A stretch of 64,000 nucleotides of DNA from the NCBI GenBank assembly GCA_036383955.1, contig DASVNH010000224.1:3348-67347 (forward strand). Reading direction: 5' to 3'. The position numbers and the translations under genes are program-made. The notes under the pieces were generated by a model. The model was not told the DNA's origin. It saw nothing but the letters and a program-made list of their open reading frames with translations, and did not search any database. Within the stretch, counting starts at the first letter, position 1. Every line of letters begins with the position of its first letter. Positions 41,320 through 50,475 of the stretch are shown one piece after another. This stretch comes from JACQFK01 sp036383955. Its GTDB lineage: Bacteria > Planctomycetota > MHYJ01 > JACPRB01.

Positions 41320-41672
41320 CGCGGCCCCGGCGGCCCGTGAAGCAGCTCCGAGCGCTCCAGAACCTTCGCTCCGCCCGGCCCGTATACCGCCAGAGTCACG
41401 CGCTTCAGCCGACTCAGGACGCCGGGCTCCGGCGACGTCCTCAGTTCCCAACGATGTCCGTCGAAGCCCGCCAGCGCGCCCTCGCGCTGAGCTTCGAGGC
41501 CGGACGTCCATTCGGCCAGCCTCGACTCCGCCGCGCGCTCGAGGCGAGCGTCGACCTCCGCCCCCGCGCTGCGCTTGAGGCTGCCCGCGACGGCCGCCGT
41601 CACGAGGACCAGCGAGCCCGCCGCGATGGCGAGCGCCACTAGGATCTCGAGGAGGGTGAAGCCTTTATTCAT
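41316..41672 (-). CDS. gspI: T2SS minor pseudopilin GspI
   Basis: A 118-residue pseudopilin with leader MNKGFTLLEILVALAIAAGSLVLV (type III signal, Glu5) and a short C-terminal domain, the usual GspI size. It overlaps both neighbours by a few bases. GspI forms the pseudopilus tip complex with J and K. Confidence 0.85.
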   Translation of the reverse strand: MNKGFTLLEILVALAIAAGSLVLVTAAVAGSLKRSAGAEVDARLERAAESRLAEWTSGLEAQREGALAGFDGHRWELRTSPEPGVLSRLKRVTLAVYGPGGAKVLERSELLHGPPGPR

Positions 41673-42078
41673 ACTTCACTCCGCTTAGGAGGGCATCGAC
41701 AACTACCGCGACGCGGTCGCCGCTCTTGTGGCGGAGCCCGATGGCGCGCGGGTCCGCTACGCCCCGGCGGTCGAAGACGAGTTCTCCCGCTTCCTCGAAC
41801 GTCTGCCCAAAGCCGAGGGTCCCGCCGGACACGCGTTCGTCGGCGGAGGAGGTCACGCTCCACGCGCGCTCCTTCCAGGCGACGCGGTAGGTCGTCTCGT
41901 CGAAGCGCGCGCGCTCGCGCCAGACGCCGAGGGCGCCGCCGAACGCGCGGGCGGAGGCGTTCAGGGACTGCCGGGGGGTCCAGCCGGACACGCGGAGGAC
42001 GAGAAAGCCCGAGAGCACGACCACCACCGCCAGGACGACGGTGAGCTCGATCAGGGTGAAGCCCGCGCGGCGCTTCAT
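41665..42078 (-). CDS. gspH: T2SS minor pseudopilin GspH
   Basis: A 137-residue pseudopilin with leader KRRAGFTLIELTVVLAVVVVL and a GspH-like C-terminal domain. It starts inside the gspG stop (ATGA). In T2SS, GspH joins the tip to the major pseudopilin. Assignment to H rather than another minor pilin is by order and length. Confidence 0.82.
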   Translation of the reverse strand: MKRRAGFTLIELTVVLAVVVVLSGFLVLRVSGWTPRQSLNASARAFGGALGVWRERARFDETTYRVAWKERAWSVTSSADERVSGGTLGFGQTFEEAGELVFDRRGVADPRAIGLRHKSGDRVAVVVDALLSGVKYE

Positions 42079-42473
42079 TCATTCGAGAGGTCGGCGTCGA
42101 GGCCGGCTCCCCCTTCTTTGCCGTCGGCGCCCAGCGACGTGAGCGTGAACTTGCGGCCCTGCGCCGCGTAGCGGAAGTCGTTGCCCCACGGATCCTTGGG
42201 CACGGCCTTGCCCTTCAGGTAGCCGCCTTCCTGCCAGTTCGCGACGCCGCTGGGCTTCTCGATCAGCTCCCGCAGCTCCTTCGGCATGCGGCCGGCGTGG
42301 GTGTAGAAGGAGACGATCGCCGACTCGATCTGCGCGATCTGCGACTTCGCCGCCGCGACCTTCGCTTCGTCGGTCTTGCCCGTGTAGCGCACGACGACGA
42401 GCGTCGCCAGGATCCCGATGATCGCAACCACGACGATCATCTCGAGGAGCGTAAAGCCGGCGACGCGTCTCAT
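42075..42473 (-). CDS. gspG: T2SS major pseudopilin GspG
   Basis: A 132-residue protein with leader MRRVAGFTLLEMIVVVAIIGIL (Glu5) and the GspG signature DPWGNDFRYAAQGRKFTLTSLGADGKEGGAG, where the Asp-rich loop binds calcium. It is the main subunit of the piston-like pseudopilus. The ATG at 42471-42473 lies eight bases after gspF. Confidence 0.95.
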   Translation of the reverse strand: MRRVAGFTLLEMIVVVAIIGILATLVVVRYTGKTDEAKVAAAKSQIAQIESAIVSFYTHAGRMPKELRELIEKPSGVANWQEGGYLKGKAVPKDPWGNDFRYAAQGRKFTLTSLGADGKEGGAGLDADLSNE

Positions 42474-42481
42474 GTCGTTCC

Positions 42482-43684
42482 CTACTGAAGGTTCGAAAAG
42501 TCCGTGATCGGCAGCAGGATCGCCGCCACGATGAAGCCCACCACCAGGCCGAGCAGCACGATGATCACGGGGTTGAGCAGGTCCGTCAACCGCGTCGAGG
42601 CGACCTCCACCTCGTCGTCGTAGGTCTCGGCGACCTCGCGGAAGACTTCGGCGAGCTCGCCCGACTCCTCGCCGACGCCGGCGATGAGGCCCACGCTCGA
42701 CGGCAGCACCCGGCTCCGCTTGAGCGCCTCCGAGAGCGAGGCCCCCTCGAGGACCTCCTTCTCGAGGCGCGCGACGTCCTCCTCCAGCGCCGCGTTGCCC
42801 GCCGCGCCGCGCACGACGGCCAGCGCCTGCGCCACCGGGATGCCGGAGCGCAGCAGCGTCGACATCGTCCCCGCCCAGCGGGCCGTCGCCTGCTTCCGGA
42901 GCAAGTTCCCGAGCACCGGCACGCGCAACAGCAGGCGGTCGCGGGTCTTGCGTCCCACGCTCTTCGCGCCGATCCATGCCGCGGCGGCGACCCCCGGCAC
43001 GAGCCACCACCAGGACGTCGAGAGCGCCCCGCTCACGCTGAGCAAAACCTCCGTCGGCCACGGCAGCGCGCGCTCCTGCTCGAGGAGGATGGCGGTGACC
43101 TTGGGGACGACGAACGTCAGCAGGAACACCAGCACGAGCGCCCCCACAGCGCACATGAGCGCGGGGTACGTCAGCGCGGAAACGACGCGGTCGCGGATCT
43201 TCTTCTGTTTCGTGTAGTAGACGCCGAGCTCGACGAGGACTTTCGCGAGCTCACCCGCCTGGATGCCGGCCCGCACGATGTGGACGAAGAGATCGGGAAA
43301 CCAGCGCGGCTGGGCGGCGAGCGCGTCGGCGACGTCGACGCCCTCCCGCACCTTTGCGCGGACTTCCTCCAGGACGAGCCGGAAGCGCTCGTCCTCGACC
43401 TGGGGCCCGAGCGCGGCGAGCGCGTCCGCCATCGGCAGCCCCGTGCGCAGCAGGAGCGCCCAGTGTCGCGTCATGCGGGCGAGCAGGTCGAGCCGGTGCC
43501 CCGAGAGGCTCATCCACGAGGCGCCCCGCGCCCGCGGCTTGGCGGCGGCCTCGACTTCCTCCAGGTCCACGGGCAAGAGCCCACGCCCACGAAGCTGCGC
43601 CCGCGCGTCGGCCAGCGACGGCGCCTCCGCGGTGCCCGTGGCCGTCTTGCCGGCTTCGTCGATGGCTTCGTACTTGTAGATCAC
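42482..43684 (-). CDS. gspF: T2SS inner-membrane platform protein GspF
   Basis: A 400-residue polytopic protein with two copies of the T2SSF domain (residues ~65-190 and ~265-390, GIQAGELAKVLVELGVYYTKQ and GEESGELAEVFREVAETYDDEV) and three membrane segments. It is the platform on which GspE acts. The GTG start overlaps the gspE stop. Confidence 0.95.
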   Translation of the reverse strand: MIYKYEAIDEAGKTATGTAEAPSLADARAQLRGRGLLPVDLEEVEAAAKPRARGASWMSLSGHRLDLLARMTRHWALLLRTGLPMADALAALGPQVEDERFRLVLEEVRAKVREGVDVADALAAQPRWFPDLFVHIVRAGIQAGELAKVLVELGVYYTKQKKIRDRVVSALTYPALMCAVGALVLVFLLTFVVPKVTAILLEQERALPWPTEVLLSVSGALSTSWWWLVPGVAAAAWIGAKSVGRKTRDRLLLRVPVLGNLLRKQATARWAGTMSTLLRSGIPVAQALAVVRGAAGNAALEEDVARLEKEVLEGASLSEALKRSRVLPSSVGLIAGVGEESGELAEVFREVAETYDDEVEVASTRLTDLLNPVIIVLLGLVVGFIVAAILLPITDFSNLQ

Positions 43685-45255
43685 TCGAGATCCATCTGGG
43701 TCACGGCCCAGACCTCCTCGAGCGTGGTCACTCCCTGGGCCACCTTGCGCAGGCCGTCCTTGCGCAGGGTGACGAAGCCCTTGGCGAGGGCGGCGCGCTT
43801 GAGATCGGCGACCGATTCGCGGCGGACGACGCGCTCTCGCAGCTCCTCGGTGACGACGAGCAGCTCGAAGAGGGCGGCACGGCCCCAGAAGCCCGTCTTG
43901 AAGCAGGCGTCGCAGCCGCGGCCGCGAGCTGTTTCACGGCAGCCGAGGGACTCGAGGTACGCGACGTCCTCGTCCGACCAGCCGCGCACGCGCATGGCGG
44001 CTGGATCGATGGGCGAAATCTCCTTGCAGGACTCGCAGACCCGGCGCGCGAGGCGCTGGGCGAGGATCGCGTTCACCGAACTCGCGACGAGATAGGGCTC
44101 CACGCCAAGGTCGAGCAGGCGAGTGACCGACGAGGGCGCGTCGTTCGTGTGCAGCGTCGAAAAGACGAGGTGGCCCGTCAGCGAGGACTGGATCGCGATC
44201 GTCGCGGTCTCCAGGTCGCGGATTTCGCCGACCATGAGGATGTCGGGGTCCTGCCGGACGATCGAGCGCAGGCCCTTGGCAAACGTCATCCCCTTCTTCG
44301 AAGAGACCTGCGTCTGCGTCACGCCGGGCAGCTGGTACTCGATCGGGTCCTCAAGCGTGAGGATGTTGAGCTCCGCCGAGTTGAGCGTCGTCAGCATCGC
44401 GTAGAGGGTCGTCGTCTTGCCGCTGCCCGTGGGGCCCGTCACCAGCACGATGCCGTGCAGCAACTCCAGGACCCGCTTGATTCGGCCCAAGTCGTCGGGC
44501 GCGAAGCCCAGGCCGTCGAGCGACATCAGCCCCGACGTCTTGTCTAGCAGTCGCAGCACCACGCGCTCGCCGTGCTGGCAGGGCAGCGTCGCCGCGCGCA
44601 GGTCCACCCGGCGCTCGCCCACCCTGATCGTCACGCCGCCGTCCTGCGGCAGGCGCCGCTCGGCGATGTCCATTCGCGCCATCACCTTCACGCGGCTCAC
44701 CACGCCGTCGAGCGCCTCTCGACGCAGCAGCGCTCGGTCGTAGAGGACGCCGTCGATGCGGAAGCGCACACGCAGGCCGTCCTCGCCCGGCTCGAGGTGG
44801 ATGTCGCTCGCCCGCTGCCGGATCGCCTGCAGGATCGTCGCGTGCACCAGCTTGACCGCTGGGGCCTTGTCGTCGAGGTCGAGGACGTCCTCCGCCAGCA
44901 CGACCTCGGGCGCGTCATCGTCGGGCGCGATTTCCTTAGCGAGCTGGTCGACCTCCTTCGCGTGGCCGTGGTAGGCCCGCGCGAGGAGGGCCTGGATCTC
45001 CGTCTCGGGCGCGGACACGAGGCGGCACTCGCGGTCGAGCAGGTAGGCGATCTGGTCGGCGGCGGCCCAGCGCTCGATCTTCCCGAGGGCGAGGCGCTGC
45101 TTGCCGTCCTCGCCCGGCCCGATCGCGACGACGGCGTGCTCGCGCGCCATCTTGAGCGGGACCTTGTCCAGGAACTCCCGCGGCACGGTCGCGCCGGCGA
45201 GATCGACGGCCGGCAAGCCCGCCCGGAGCGACGGCGGCAGGGTTAACGGGTTCAT
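43681..45255 (-). CDS. gspE: T2SS assembly ATPase GspE
   Basis: A 524-residue hexameric ATPase powering pseudopilus assembly. The N-terminal MshEN-like domain (residues ~1-110) is followed by ASDIHLEPGEDGLRVRFRIDG, Walker A GPTGSGKTTTLY near residue 280, the Asp box, Walker B (DPDILMVGEIRD) and the His box (FSTLHTNDA). A tetracysteine zinc motif (CESCKE and GCDACFKTG) follows. The ATG at 45253-45255 overlaps the gspD stop (ATGA); the much longer open frame continuing into gspD is a shadow. Confidence 0.96.
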   Translation of the reverse strand: MNPLTLPPSLRAGLPAVDLAGATVPREFLDKVPLKMAREHAVVAIGPGEDGKQRLALGKIERWAAADQIAYLLDRECRLVSAPETEIQALLARAYHGHAKEVDQLAKEIAPDDDAPEVVLAEDVLDLDDKAPAVKLVHATILQAIRQRASDIHLEPGEDGLRVRFRIDGVLYDRALLRREALDGVVSRVKVMARMDIAERRLPQDGGVTIRVGERRVDLRAATLPCQHGERVVLRLLDKTSGLMSLDGLGFAPDDLGRIKRVLELLHGIVLVTGPTGSGKTTTLYAMLTTLNSAELNILTLEDPIEYQLPGVTQTQVSSKKGMTFAKGLRSIVRQDPDILMVGEIRDLETATIAIQSSLTGHLVFSTLHTNDAPSSVTRLLDLGVEPYLVASSVNAILAQRLARRVCESCKEISPIDPAAMRVRGWSDEDVAYLESLGCRETARGRGCDACFKTGFWGRAALFELLVVTEELRERVVRRESVADLKRAALAKGFVTLRKDGLRKVAQGVTTLEEVWAVTQMDLE

Positions 45256-47324
45256 TTGGGGAGCGGCGCCTCGCGGACCGAGGGATCCTTGGGACGGCCG
45301 CCCTCGACCTCCAGCCGCATCGCCGGATCCCGCATCATCTGATTCGCGCCACCGGCCTTCTCGCGCGAGACACTCTTGAGGTCGTCGAAGCCCTCGGCCG
45401 AGAGGATGCGCGGCCGCACGAAGAGATAGAGGCGGCTTTTGGTGCGGCGGGCGGACGTCGAGCCCGCCAGCCAGCCGACCAGCGGGATGTCCATGAGCAC
45501 CGGGATGCCCGTTCGGGTGTCGGTGACCGAGTCGCGGGTGAAGCCGCCGAGGATGGCGGTGTGGCGGTCGGGCACGGTAATGAGGGTCTGCACGTTGTTG
45601 GAGACCTTGGCGGGCGGCACGCCGGCGGCCTGCGACTCGCCACTGAACTCCTCGAAGCTCTGGGTGATCCGGAGATTCAGGTAGCCGTCGGGCGAGAGCG
45701 TGGGAGTGATCGAGAGCTCGGTGACGGCCTCCGCGAAGCCGGCGAAGGAGGTCACGTTGCCGACGGTGCCCTGGGAAGTCGCGATTGTCGGCTCGCTGAC
45801 TTTGGTGGTGAAGGTCGCGGGTTCGTTGTCGTTCACGAGAAGCAGCGGCTGGGAGAGGATGTTGACGCCCGCCTTGGTGGAAACCAGCCGGATGAGCGCG
45901 CTGATGTCGTCGGGCTTCACGTAGCGGAAGGCTCCGCCTTTGAAGCTGCTGAGGTTGGCCGTCGTGGGAAAGCCGACGCCACCCGGGTCGGCCTGGGTCG
46001 CTCCGCCCGCGATGCCGGCGTTCACCTGGGCGCCGTCCTTCCGGGTGTCCTGGAACAGGACGTCGATGCCCGTCTCGAGTGAATCGTCGCCCGTGACCTG
46101 CAGGATGGCGACCTCGATGAGCACCTGGCCCTTGCGCTTGTCGAGGTTCTCCAGGATCTTCTTCACCTCCTCGTGCACCGCGGCGTTCGCGATGACCACG
46201 AGCGTGTTCTGGCTTTCGAGCGCGACGACCTCGATGTCGCCGCCGGACGCGGGCGCGACGGCCTTCTTCTCCGCCGACGGCGCGGGCGGCTCCTGCGGCT
46301 CTTCCACGATCGGACGTCCGGCAGGGGCCGGCGGCGTCACCGTAGGCGGCATGACCGGGCCGCCCGCGAGATCGCGCCGGGGCGCGCCGGAGAGTCCGGC
46401 GGGTTTTTTCGACGTCCCCCGCTTCCCGCCCTCGCCCGTCGGCTGAAGGCCGAGGAACTGGCGGACGCTGTCGGCGATCTCTCCCACCGCCACGTTCTTG
46501 AGCTTGTAGTAGCCGATCGTCCGCTGCACGGACGGAAGCTGGCGGTCGATTTGGGTGAGATACTCCAGCACGCGCTTGACTTCGACGTCCCGGCCGATCA
46601 GGGTCAGCTGGTTGAGCCGTTCGTCGGCGAGCGCCTCGATGCGGGCGCGGCCCACCTCGCCGGTCTGGATCTTCTCGAGGGCCTGAACGAACTCGCCGAC
46701 CTGCGTCTTCGCCTGCGAAGCCGCGAGACTCTGGAGGAGCACCGAGGTCACGACGATGGGCTCGCCGGGCACGTCGACAAGGCCCAGGAGCTTTTCCGCG
46801 CGCTGGACGGCCGTCGACGCGTCGATGAGGAGCAGCAAGTCGGAGTTTGGCACGGGCACCATCAGGCCGGCGGGAGAAAGCGCGGGCTGGACGACGGCCG
46901 CCGCGCGCTGGCCGCTGACGTGCTTGGGGGTGAGGACGTAAAAGATCACGCCTTCGCCCTGGGGAAGCTTTTCGCCTCGCGCGAGGACGGGCTGGGCGCC
47001 GGGTTCCTTGGCGGCCTGCGGGGCGGGCACGATCTTGACGAGGTTGATGTTCTCCTCCGGGGCGGGCACAAGCGCGAAGCCGTGCAGCAGCGCGACAGAC
47101 TGAAAGACGCGGTAGAACTCGTCGGGCGTGATGGGCTTCTCGGATCGCAGGGTGACTTTCTTGCCCTTGAGCAGGGCTTCCTGGAACACGAACGACTTCT
47201 TCGTGACCCGCTCGACCTGCTGCGCGAGCGCTTCGAGCTCGATCTCCTCGAACTCGACTTTGACCTTGTCGTCCTGAACCGGCGGAACCGCCAGCAGAAC
47301 GAAGAGACTCCATCCCAGCTTCAC
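45252..47324 (-). CDS. gspD: T2SS outer-membrane secretin GspD
   Basis: A 690-residue secretin. A short signal peptide (LGWSLFVLLAVPPV) is followed by an N0 domain (VEFEEIELEALAQQVERVTKKSFVF), two or three N-domains (FYVLTPKHVSGQRAAAVV, YYKLKNVAVGEIADSVRQFLG), a Pro-rich linker near residue 330 and the secretin pore domain (VLIEVAILQVTGDD, VNILSQPLLLVNDNEPATF, VPDRHTAILGGFTRDS, PLVGWLAGSTSARRTKSRLYLFVRP). It forms the outer-membrane channel. No lipobox or S-domain is obvious. Confidence 0.96.
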   Translation of the reverse strand: MKLGWSLFVLLAVPPVQDDKVKVEFEEIELEALAQQVERVTKKSFVFQEALLKGKKVTLRSEKPITPDEFYRVFQSVALLHGFALVPAPEENINLVKIVPAPQAAKEPGAQPVLARGEKLPQGEGVIFYVLTPKHVSGQRAAAVVQPALSPAGLMVPVPNSDLLLLIDASTAVQRAEKLLGLVDVPGEPIVVTSVLLQSLAASQAKTQVGEFVQALEKIQTGEVGRARIEALADERLNQLTLIGRDVEVKRVLEYLTQIDRQLPSVQRTIGYYKLKNVAVGEIADSVRQFLGLQPTGEGGKRGTSKKPAGLSGAPRRDLAGGPVMPPTVTPPAPAGRPIVEEPQEPPAPSAEKKAVAPASGGDIEVVALESQNTLVVIANAAVHEEVKKILENLDKRKGQVLIEVAILQVTGDDSLETGIDVLFQDTRKDGAQVNAGIAGGATQADPGGVGFPTTANLSSFKGGAFRYVKPDDISALIRLVSTKAGVNILSQPLLLVNDNEPATFTTKVSEPTIATSQGTVGNVTSFAGFAEAVTELSITPTLSPDGYLNLRITQSFEEFSGESQAAGVPPAKVSNNVQTLITVPDRHTAILGGFTRDSVTDTRTGIPVLMDIPLVGWLAGSTSARRTKSRLYLFVRPRILSAEGFDDLKSVSREKAGGANQMMRDPAMRLEVEGGRPKDPSVREAPLPK

Positions 47325-47352
47325 GACCCTTCCTCCCTGTTCGATCGAACGG

Positions 47353-47871
47353 CTATCGGTTGTCGCCCACAGTGGCGGGGAGTTCCTGAGCTCCCTTGTA
47401 CGTCAGTTTCCATCGGCGGCGTTCGTACTCCACGACCACCGTCTCCCCCACCTCCCGGAGAACGGCGCCCGTGCCTCCGATCTTGTCGCCGGCCTGGAAC
47501 GACATCGTCTTCCGCTCCGCGGGCAACTCGAATACGGCGACCGCCGGCTTTGACGCGCCATAATCCAAGATCCCCTTGAGTCGGATGAGGGAGTCGATCG
47601 GCGCCGGACCGGCCGCGGCCTTTGACGCTTCACGGGGGAGCTCGGCGATGCCCTTTGACATCCTCCTGCCGGCCAAGGCTTCGACGGTCGGATTCACGCG
47701 GTAACCGGCCCCGACCGGCGTGAGCACGAGGTCGGTCGGCACGCTCGGCAGCGGGTGCCGAGGTCGACTCGAGAACAGCGCCCAGGCGAGCAGCCCGAGC
47801 CCCGCGATGCCGAGCACGGCGAACGAGGCCCAAAGGGTCCGCACGAGACGGTGCTCGCCTCGGTGGGTCAC
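47353..47871 (-). CDS. gspC: GspC-like T2SS inner-membrane protein
   Basis: A 172-residue bitopic protein: cytoplasmic start, one membrane segment (ASFAVLGIAGLGLLAWALF), then a periplasmic HR-like domain (IDSLIRLKGILDYGASKPAVAVFEL...VLREVGETVVVEYERRRWKLTY). It lacks the C-terminal PDZ domain of classical GspC. GspC-type proteins link the platform to the secretin. The position next to gspD supports the call. It overlaps the gspK stop. Confidence 0.78.
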   Translation of the reverse strand: MTHRGEHRLVRTLWASFAVLGIAGLGLLAWALFSSRPRHPLPSVPTDLVLTPVGAGYRVNPTVEALAGRRMSKGIAELPREASKAAAGPAPIDSLIRLKGILDYGASKPAVAVFELPAERKTMSFQAGDKIGGTGAVLREVGETVVVEYERRRWKLTYKGAQELPATVGDNR

Positions 47872-48788
47872 GGAACGATCTCCTCGACAGCCAGGCGCGT
47901 GGTGTCGGGCTTGAGGAAAACCCAGGTGTCACGGCTCCGGCCGCGCACATCGCAGGTCACCCGGGCCGAGAACGCGGAGGACGTCACGGACAGGAACCCC
48001 TGAACCCGTTCGAACAGATTCCGGACGACGCGGAACTCGCCGTTCTCGAAGGTCCGAATCACGATTCCGTCGATCAGCATGAGATCCTTGGGCTCCTCGA
48101 AGGCTTTGTAGGATCCTTTCTCGCCTTCCCCCTTCCCACGGAAAGCCGCGACGCGTTCGACTACGGCTTCGTCGAACCCCTCGTCGAGAGCGAAGATCAC
48201 GGCCCGTGGAGCGGTGTTGAGGTTGAGGCGGCCATCGCCGAAGCAGGTGACCCAGCGGTGCAGACCCTGGATTCCGAAGACGTCCTCCGTCGAGAGCCCG
48301 GACTCGCGAAGGCCATCGAGGGTCACGAGAGGCTCGTGCGCGGCCAGCCGCTTGAGCAGTTTCTCCTCGATCTCTTTCAACGCGCGGAGACGCTGTGGTT
48401 CGCGGCGTTTGAGGTACTCCAAGAGACGGACAGCTCGCGCGCGGACGGTGCCGCGTTCCTCGGGCTTTCTCCAGGCCAGCGCGAGGTTGATCTTTCCGCT
48501 CTCGTCGGCAAGGACGACCTCGGCGCGCTCGTCGTCGGCGAGGCGGAAATTGGTAGCCCGGTTCCAAGTGTCTCCCCAGAACACGAACTCGCGGGGCTCC
48601 CTCTCGAGGAGGAGACCGCGGGCAACTTCGGCGCCCGAATCGGCGAGCCGGCGAAAGGCGGCGTCGCGCGCGGCGCGGCCGGTCCTGAGGGTGTCGGCGC
48701 TCGCTCGGCTCGCGAGTTCCACCGCTAGGACGGTGAGGATGGAAACGGCTCCCAACACGAGGACCAGGGCGGCTCCGCGGCGCTTCAC
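47868..48788 (-). CDS. gspK: T2SS minor pseudopilin GspK
   Basis: A 306-residue pseudopilin, the largest of the set. Leader: MKRRGAALVLVLGAVSILTVLA. The GspK core includes ADESGKINLALAW and the SAM-like fold (INTAP-type motif as LNLNTAPRAVIFALDEGFDE). It lacks Glu5, as usual for K. It caps the pseudopilus. It overlaps gspM and gspC by four bases each. Confidence 0.9.
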   Translation of the reverse strand: MKRRGAALVLVLGAVSILTVLAVELASRASADTLRTGRAARDAAFRRLADSGAEVARGLLLEREPREFVFWGDTWNRATNFRLADDERAEVVLADESGKINLALAWRKPEERGTVRARAVRLLEYLKRREPQRLRALKEIEEKLLKRLAAHEPLVTLDGLRESGLSTEDVFGIQGLHRWVTCFGDGRLNLNTAPRAVIFALDEGFDEAVVERVAAFRGKGEGEKGSYKAFEEPKDLMLIDGIVIRTFENGEFRVVRNLFERVQGFLSVTSSAFSARVTCDVRGRSRDTWVFLKPDTTRLAVEEIVP

Positions 48789-49273
48789 GGCTTCAGCATC
48801 GTCGTCACGCGCGCGACGACGACCTCCGCTTCTTCATAGTGATCCGCCCGGGTGGTCGAGGGCCGGACGTGGATTTCCTTGATCTTGGCGCCGCCACCCT
48901 GGGCTTCCAGGTCGCCGAGGAAGCGGACCAGGCTGCCGTGGGCCGGGTGGACGAGGCGAACGATGACTTGGCGTTCCTGACGGCCGCGCTCGGCCTCGCG
49001 TTCGCTTTCGGAAAGGAAGCCGATGGAGAGGCCGCGTTGGGTGGCCATGTCTTGCGCGAGCGCCTTGAGAGCGGATTCCCCCGGCGCCAAGCCGGCCGCC
49101 CCGAAGGCGCCTGGATGCTTCGCCGCTAGTTTGAGCGCTTCGGCGAGCTCGGTGACGGCCGCCGAGCGAGCTGCCCGGGTGGTCGAGTGCGCGAGCCCAC
49201 GCTCGATCGCGAAGCCGGCACCCGCCACGAGCAGAAGGCAGGACGTCGAAAGGTAGACGGCCGTCTTCCTCAC
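48785..49273 (-). CDS. gspM: GspM-like T2SS protein
   Basis: A 162-residue protein with one N-terminal membrane segment (AVYLSTSCLLLVAGAGFAIERGL) and a small ferredoxin-like periplasmic domain of the GspM/PilO type (RQVIVRLVHPAHGSLVRFLGDLEAQGGGAKIKEIHVRP). Partner of GspL in the inner-membrane platform. Overlaps gspL and gspK. Confidence 0.8.
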   Translation of the reverse strand: MRKTAVYLSTSCLLLVAGAGFAIERGLAHSTTRAARSAAVTELAEALKLAAKHPGAFGAAGLAPGESALKALAQDMATQRGLSIGFLSESEREAERGRQERQVIVRLVHPAHGSLVRFLGDLEAQGGGAKIKEIHVRPSTTRADHYEEAEVVVARVTTMLKP

Positions 49274-50241
49274 GGCTTGAACTCCATGCGGAGCCGCACC
49301 TGGACTTGGCCGTCGCGAACCTCATAGTCGCCCCGGGCGCGGAGCTTGTCGGACTGGTTGAGGTGTCCTTCGAGGGCGGCGGCGTTCTTGAGGGGATCCT
49401 CCTTGCCGGCCGGCACGCGGGCGCTTAGCCGTCCGCCTTCCGGCGATAGATCCAGAGACTCGACGCTCAGGCCGAGCGGTTCGGGATCGGGCAAGTGCTT
49501 CCCGATCTCGCCCCAGAAGGCGAGCGCGCTGGGCCCGCTTTCTTCGCCGCCTTCTCCAAGGCGCGCCTGCAGGGCCCTGGGCAGGCCCGACTCCTTCGGA
49601 GGATCGGCGGGCAGCAAGCGCGTCCACAAGTCCAACGTCGCCCGCCTCGTTATCTCCAGGTCTGCCTCTTCGCGGGCCGTCTCGCGATGGAACCAGACGC
49701 CCAGAGCACTCAGCACCAGCGTCGCGGCGGCGGCTACGTTCAGGATGGGCTCGCGTAGCCTTTCCAGCAGCGCCCTCGTGGCACCCACCATCTTCGACGC
49801 CGAATTGGGGACTTGGTCAGGGTCGCACACGGCCACCGCGAACGCCGCAGCGTATTGAATCGGAATCGGTCGACCATTCCAGTCCAGCGCCCCTTCGTCG
49901 TCAGGGCCATCCGCCGGATACGAGCGTCCCCGCGGAGCGCCCGAGGCGTCGCGCCAAACCTCGTAGTGTTCCCCGGCCGCGGTAAAGGCACATTCGCCGA
50001 AGACATTCGCCAATGCCGCGGTCGAGGAGGTCAGGCAACGTAGTGGAAGCGATCCGATCAATTTCATCGGGGCGACGGTCTCGGGAAACGCGGAACTGAT
50101 CGCGACCGAAATGGGGGCCCCGGACTCCGGGATCGGGGTTCCGGGGGTGAGGATGTCGAAAGTCGGCGATCCCGAGACGTCGACGATCGCCCGTGAAACG
50201 GTCTTCCTTCCGACCGAGACGCCGACCCGGATGGAGCTCAC
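49270..50241 (-). CDS. gspL: GspL-like T2SS protein
   Basis: A 323-residue bitopic protein. The GTG at 50241 follows AGGAGA. The cytoplasmic ~160 residues look like a reduced actin-like fold (SIRVGVSVGRKTVSRAIVDVSGS). One membrane segment follows (LNVAAAATLVLSALGVWF). The periplasmic domain is ferredoxin-like. GspL recruits GspE to the membrane. It is the first gene of the operon, with a TACAAT -10 about 50 bases upstream. Classical operons start with gspC, so this order is reversed in part. Confidence 0.8.
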   Translation of the reverse strand: MSSIRVGVSVGRKTVSRAIVDVSGSPTFDILTPGTPIPESGAPISVAISSAFPETVAPMKLIGSLPLRCLTSSTAALANVFGECAFTAAGEHYEVWRDASGAPRGRSYPADGPDDEGALDWNGRPIPIQYAAAFAVAVCDPDQVPNSASKMVGATRALLERLREPILNVAAAATLVLSALGVWFHRETAREEADLEITRRATLDLWTRLLPADPPKESGLPRALQARLGEGGEESGPSALAFWGEIGKHLPDPEPLGLSVESLDLSPEGGRLSARVPAGKEDPLKNAAALEGHLNQSDKLRARGDYEVRDGQVQVRLRMEFKP

Positions 50242-50475
50242 GGACTGTCTCCTGGTTTCAACAAAGTCCGACAATCCCCCGGGAGGCCGATTGTAGCGGG
50301 TGTAAACCACGAATCCACATCGAATCGTAGAACCCCTCGGACTCTGCACCTCAAGGGCGAAACGGCATCGTCACTGGATTCCTTCGGATCGCGGTTGCCG
50401 CGCTGGGTCGGGGCACGGACATGACCGAGGCAGAAGATCCGCCAGGAGTCCTGCTTTAGCCGGGGGCACAAAGTT
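50242..50475. other. Intergenic, holds the T2SS operon promoter
   Basis: No gene. A TACAAT -10 candidate lies at 50290-50295 on the minus strand, with no strong -35. The region separates the T2SS operon from the LuxR-type gene. Confidence 0.45.

Noticed and set aside
43681..47313. A 1210-codon frame joining gspD and gspE regions
   Set aside because: The N-terminal two thirds is out of frame with the secretin; gspE has its own ATG overlapping the gspD stop.
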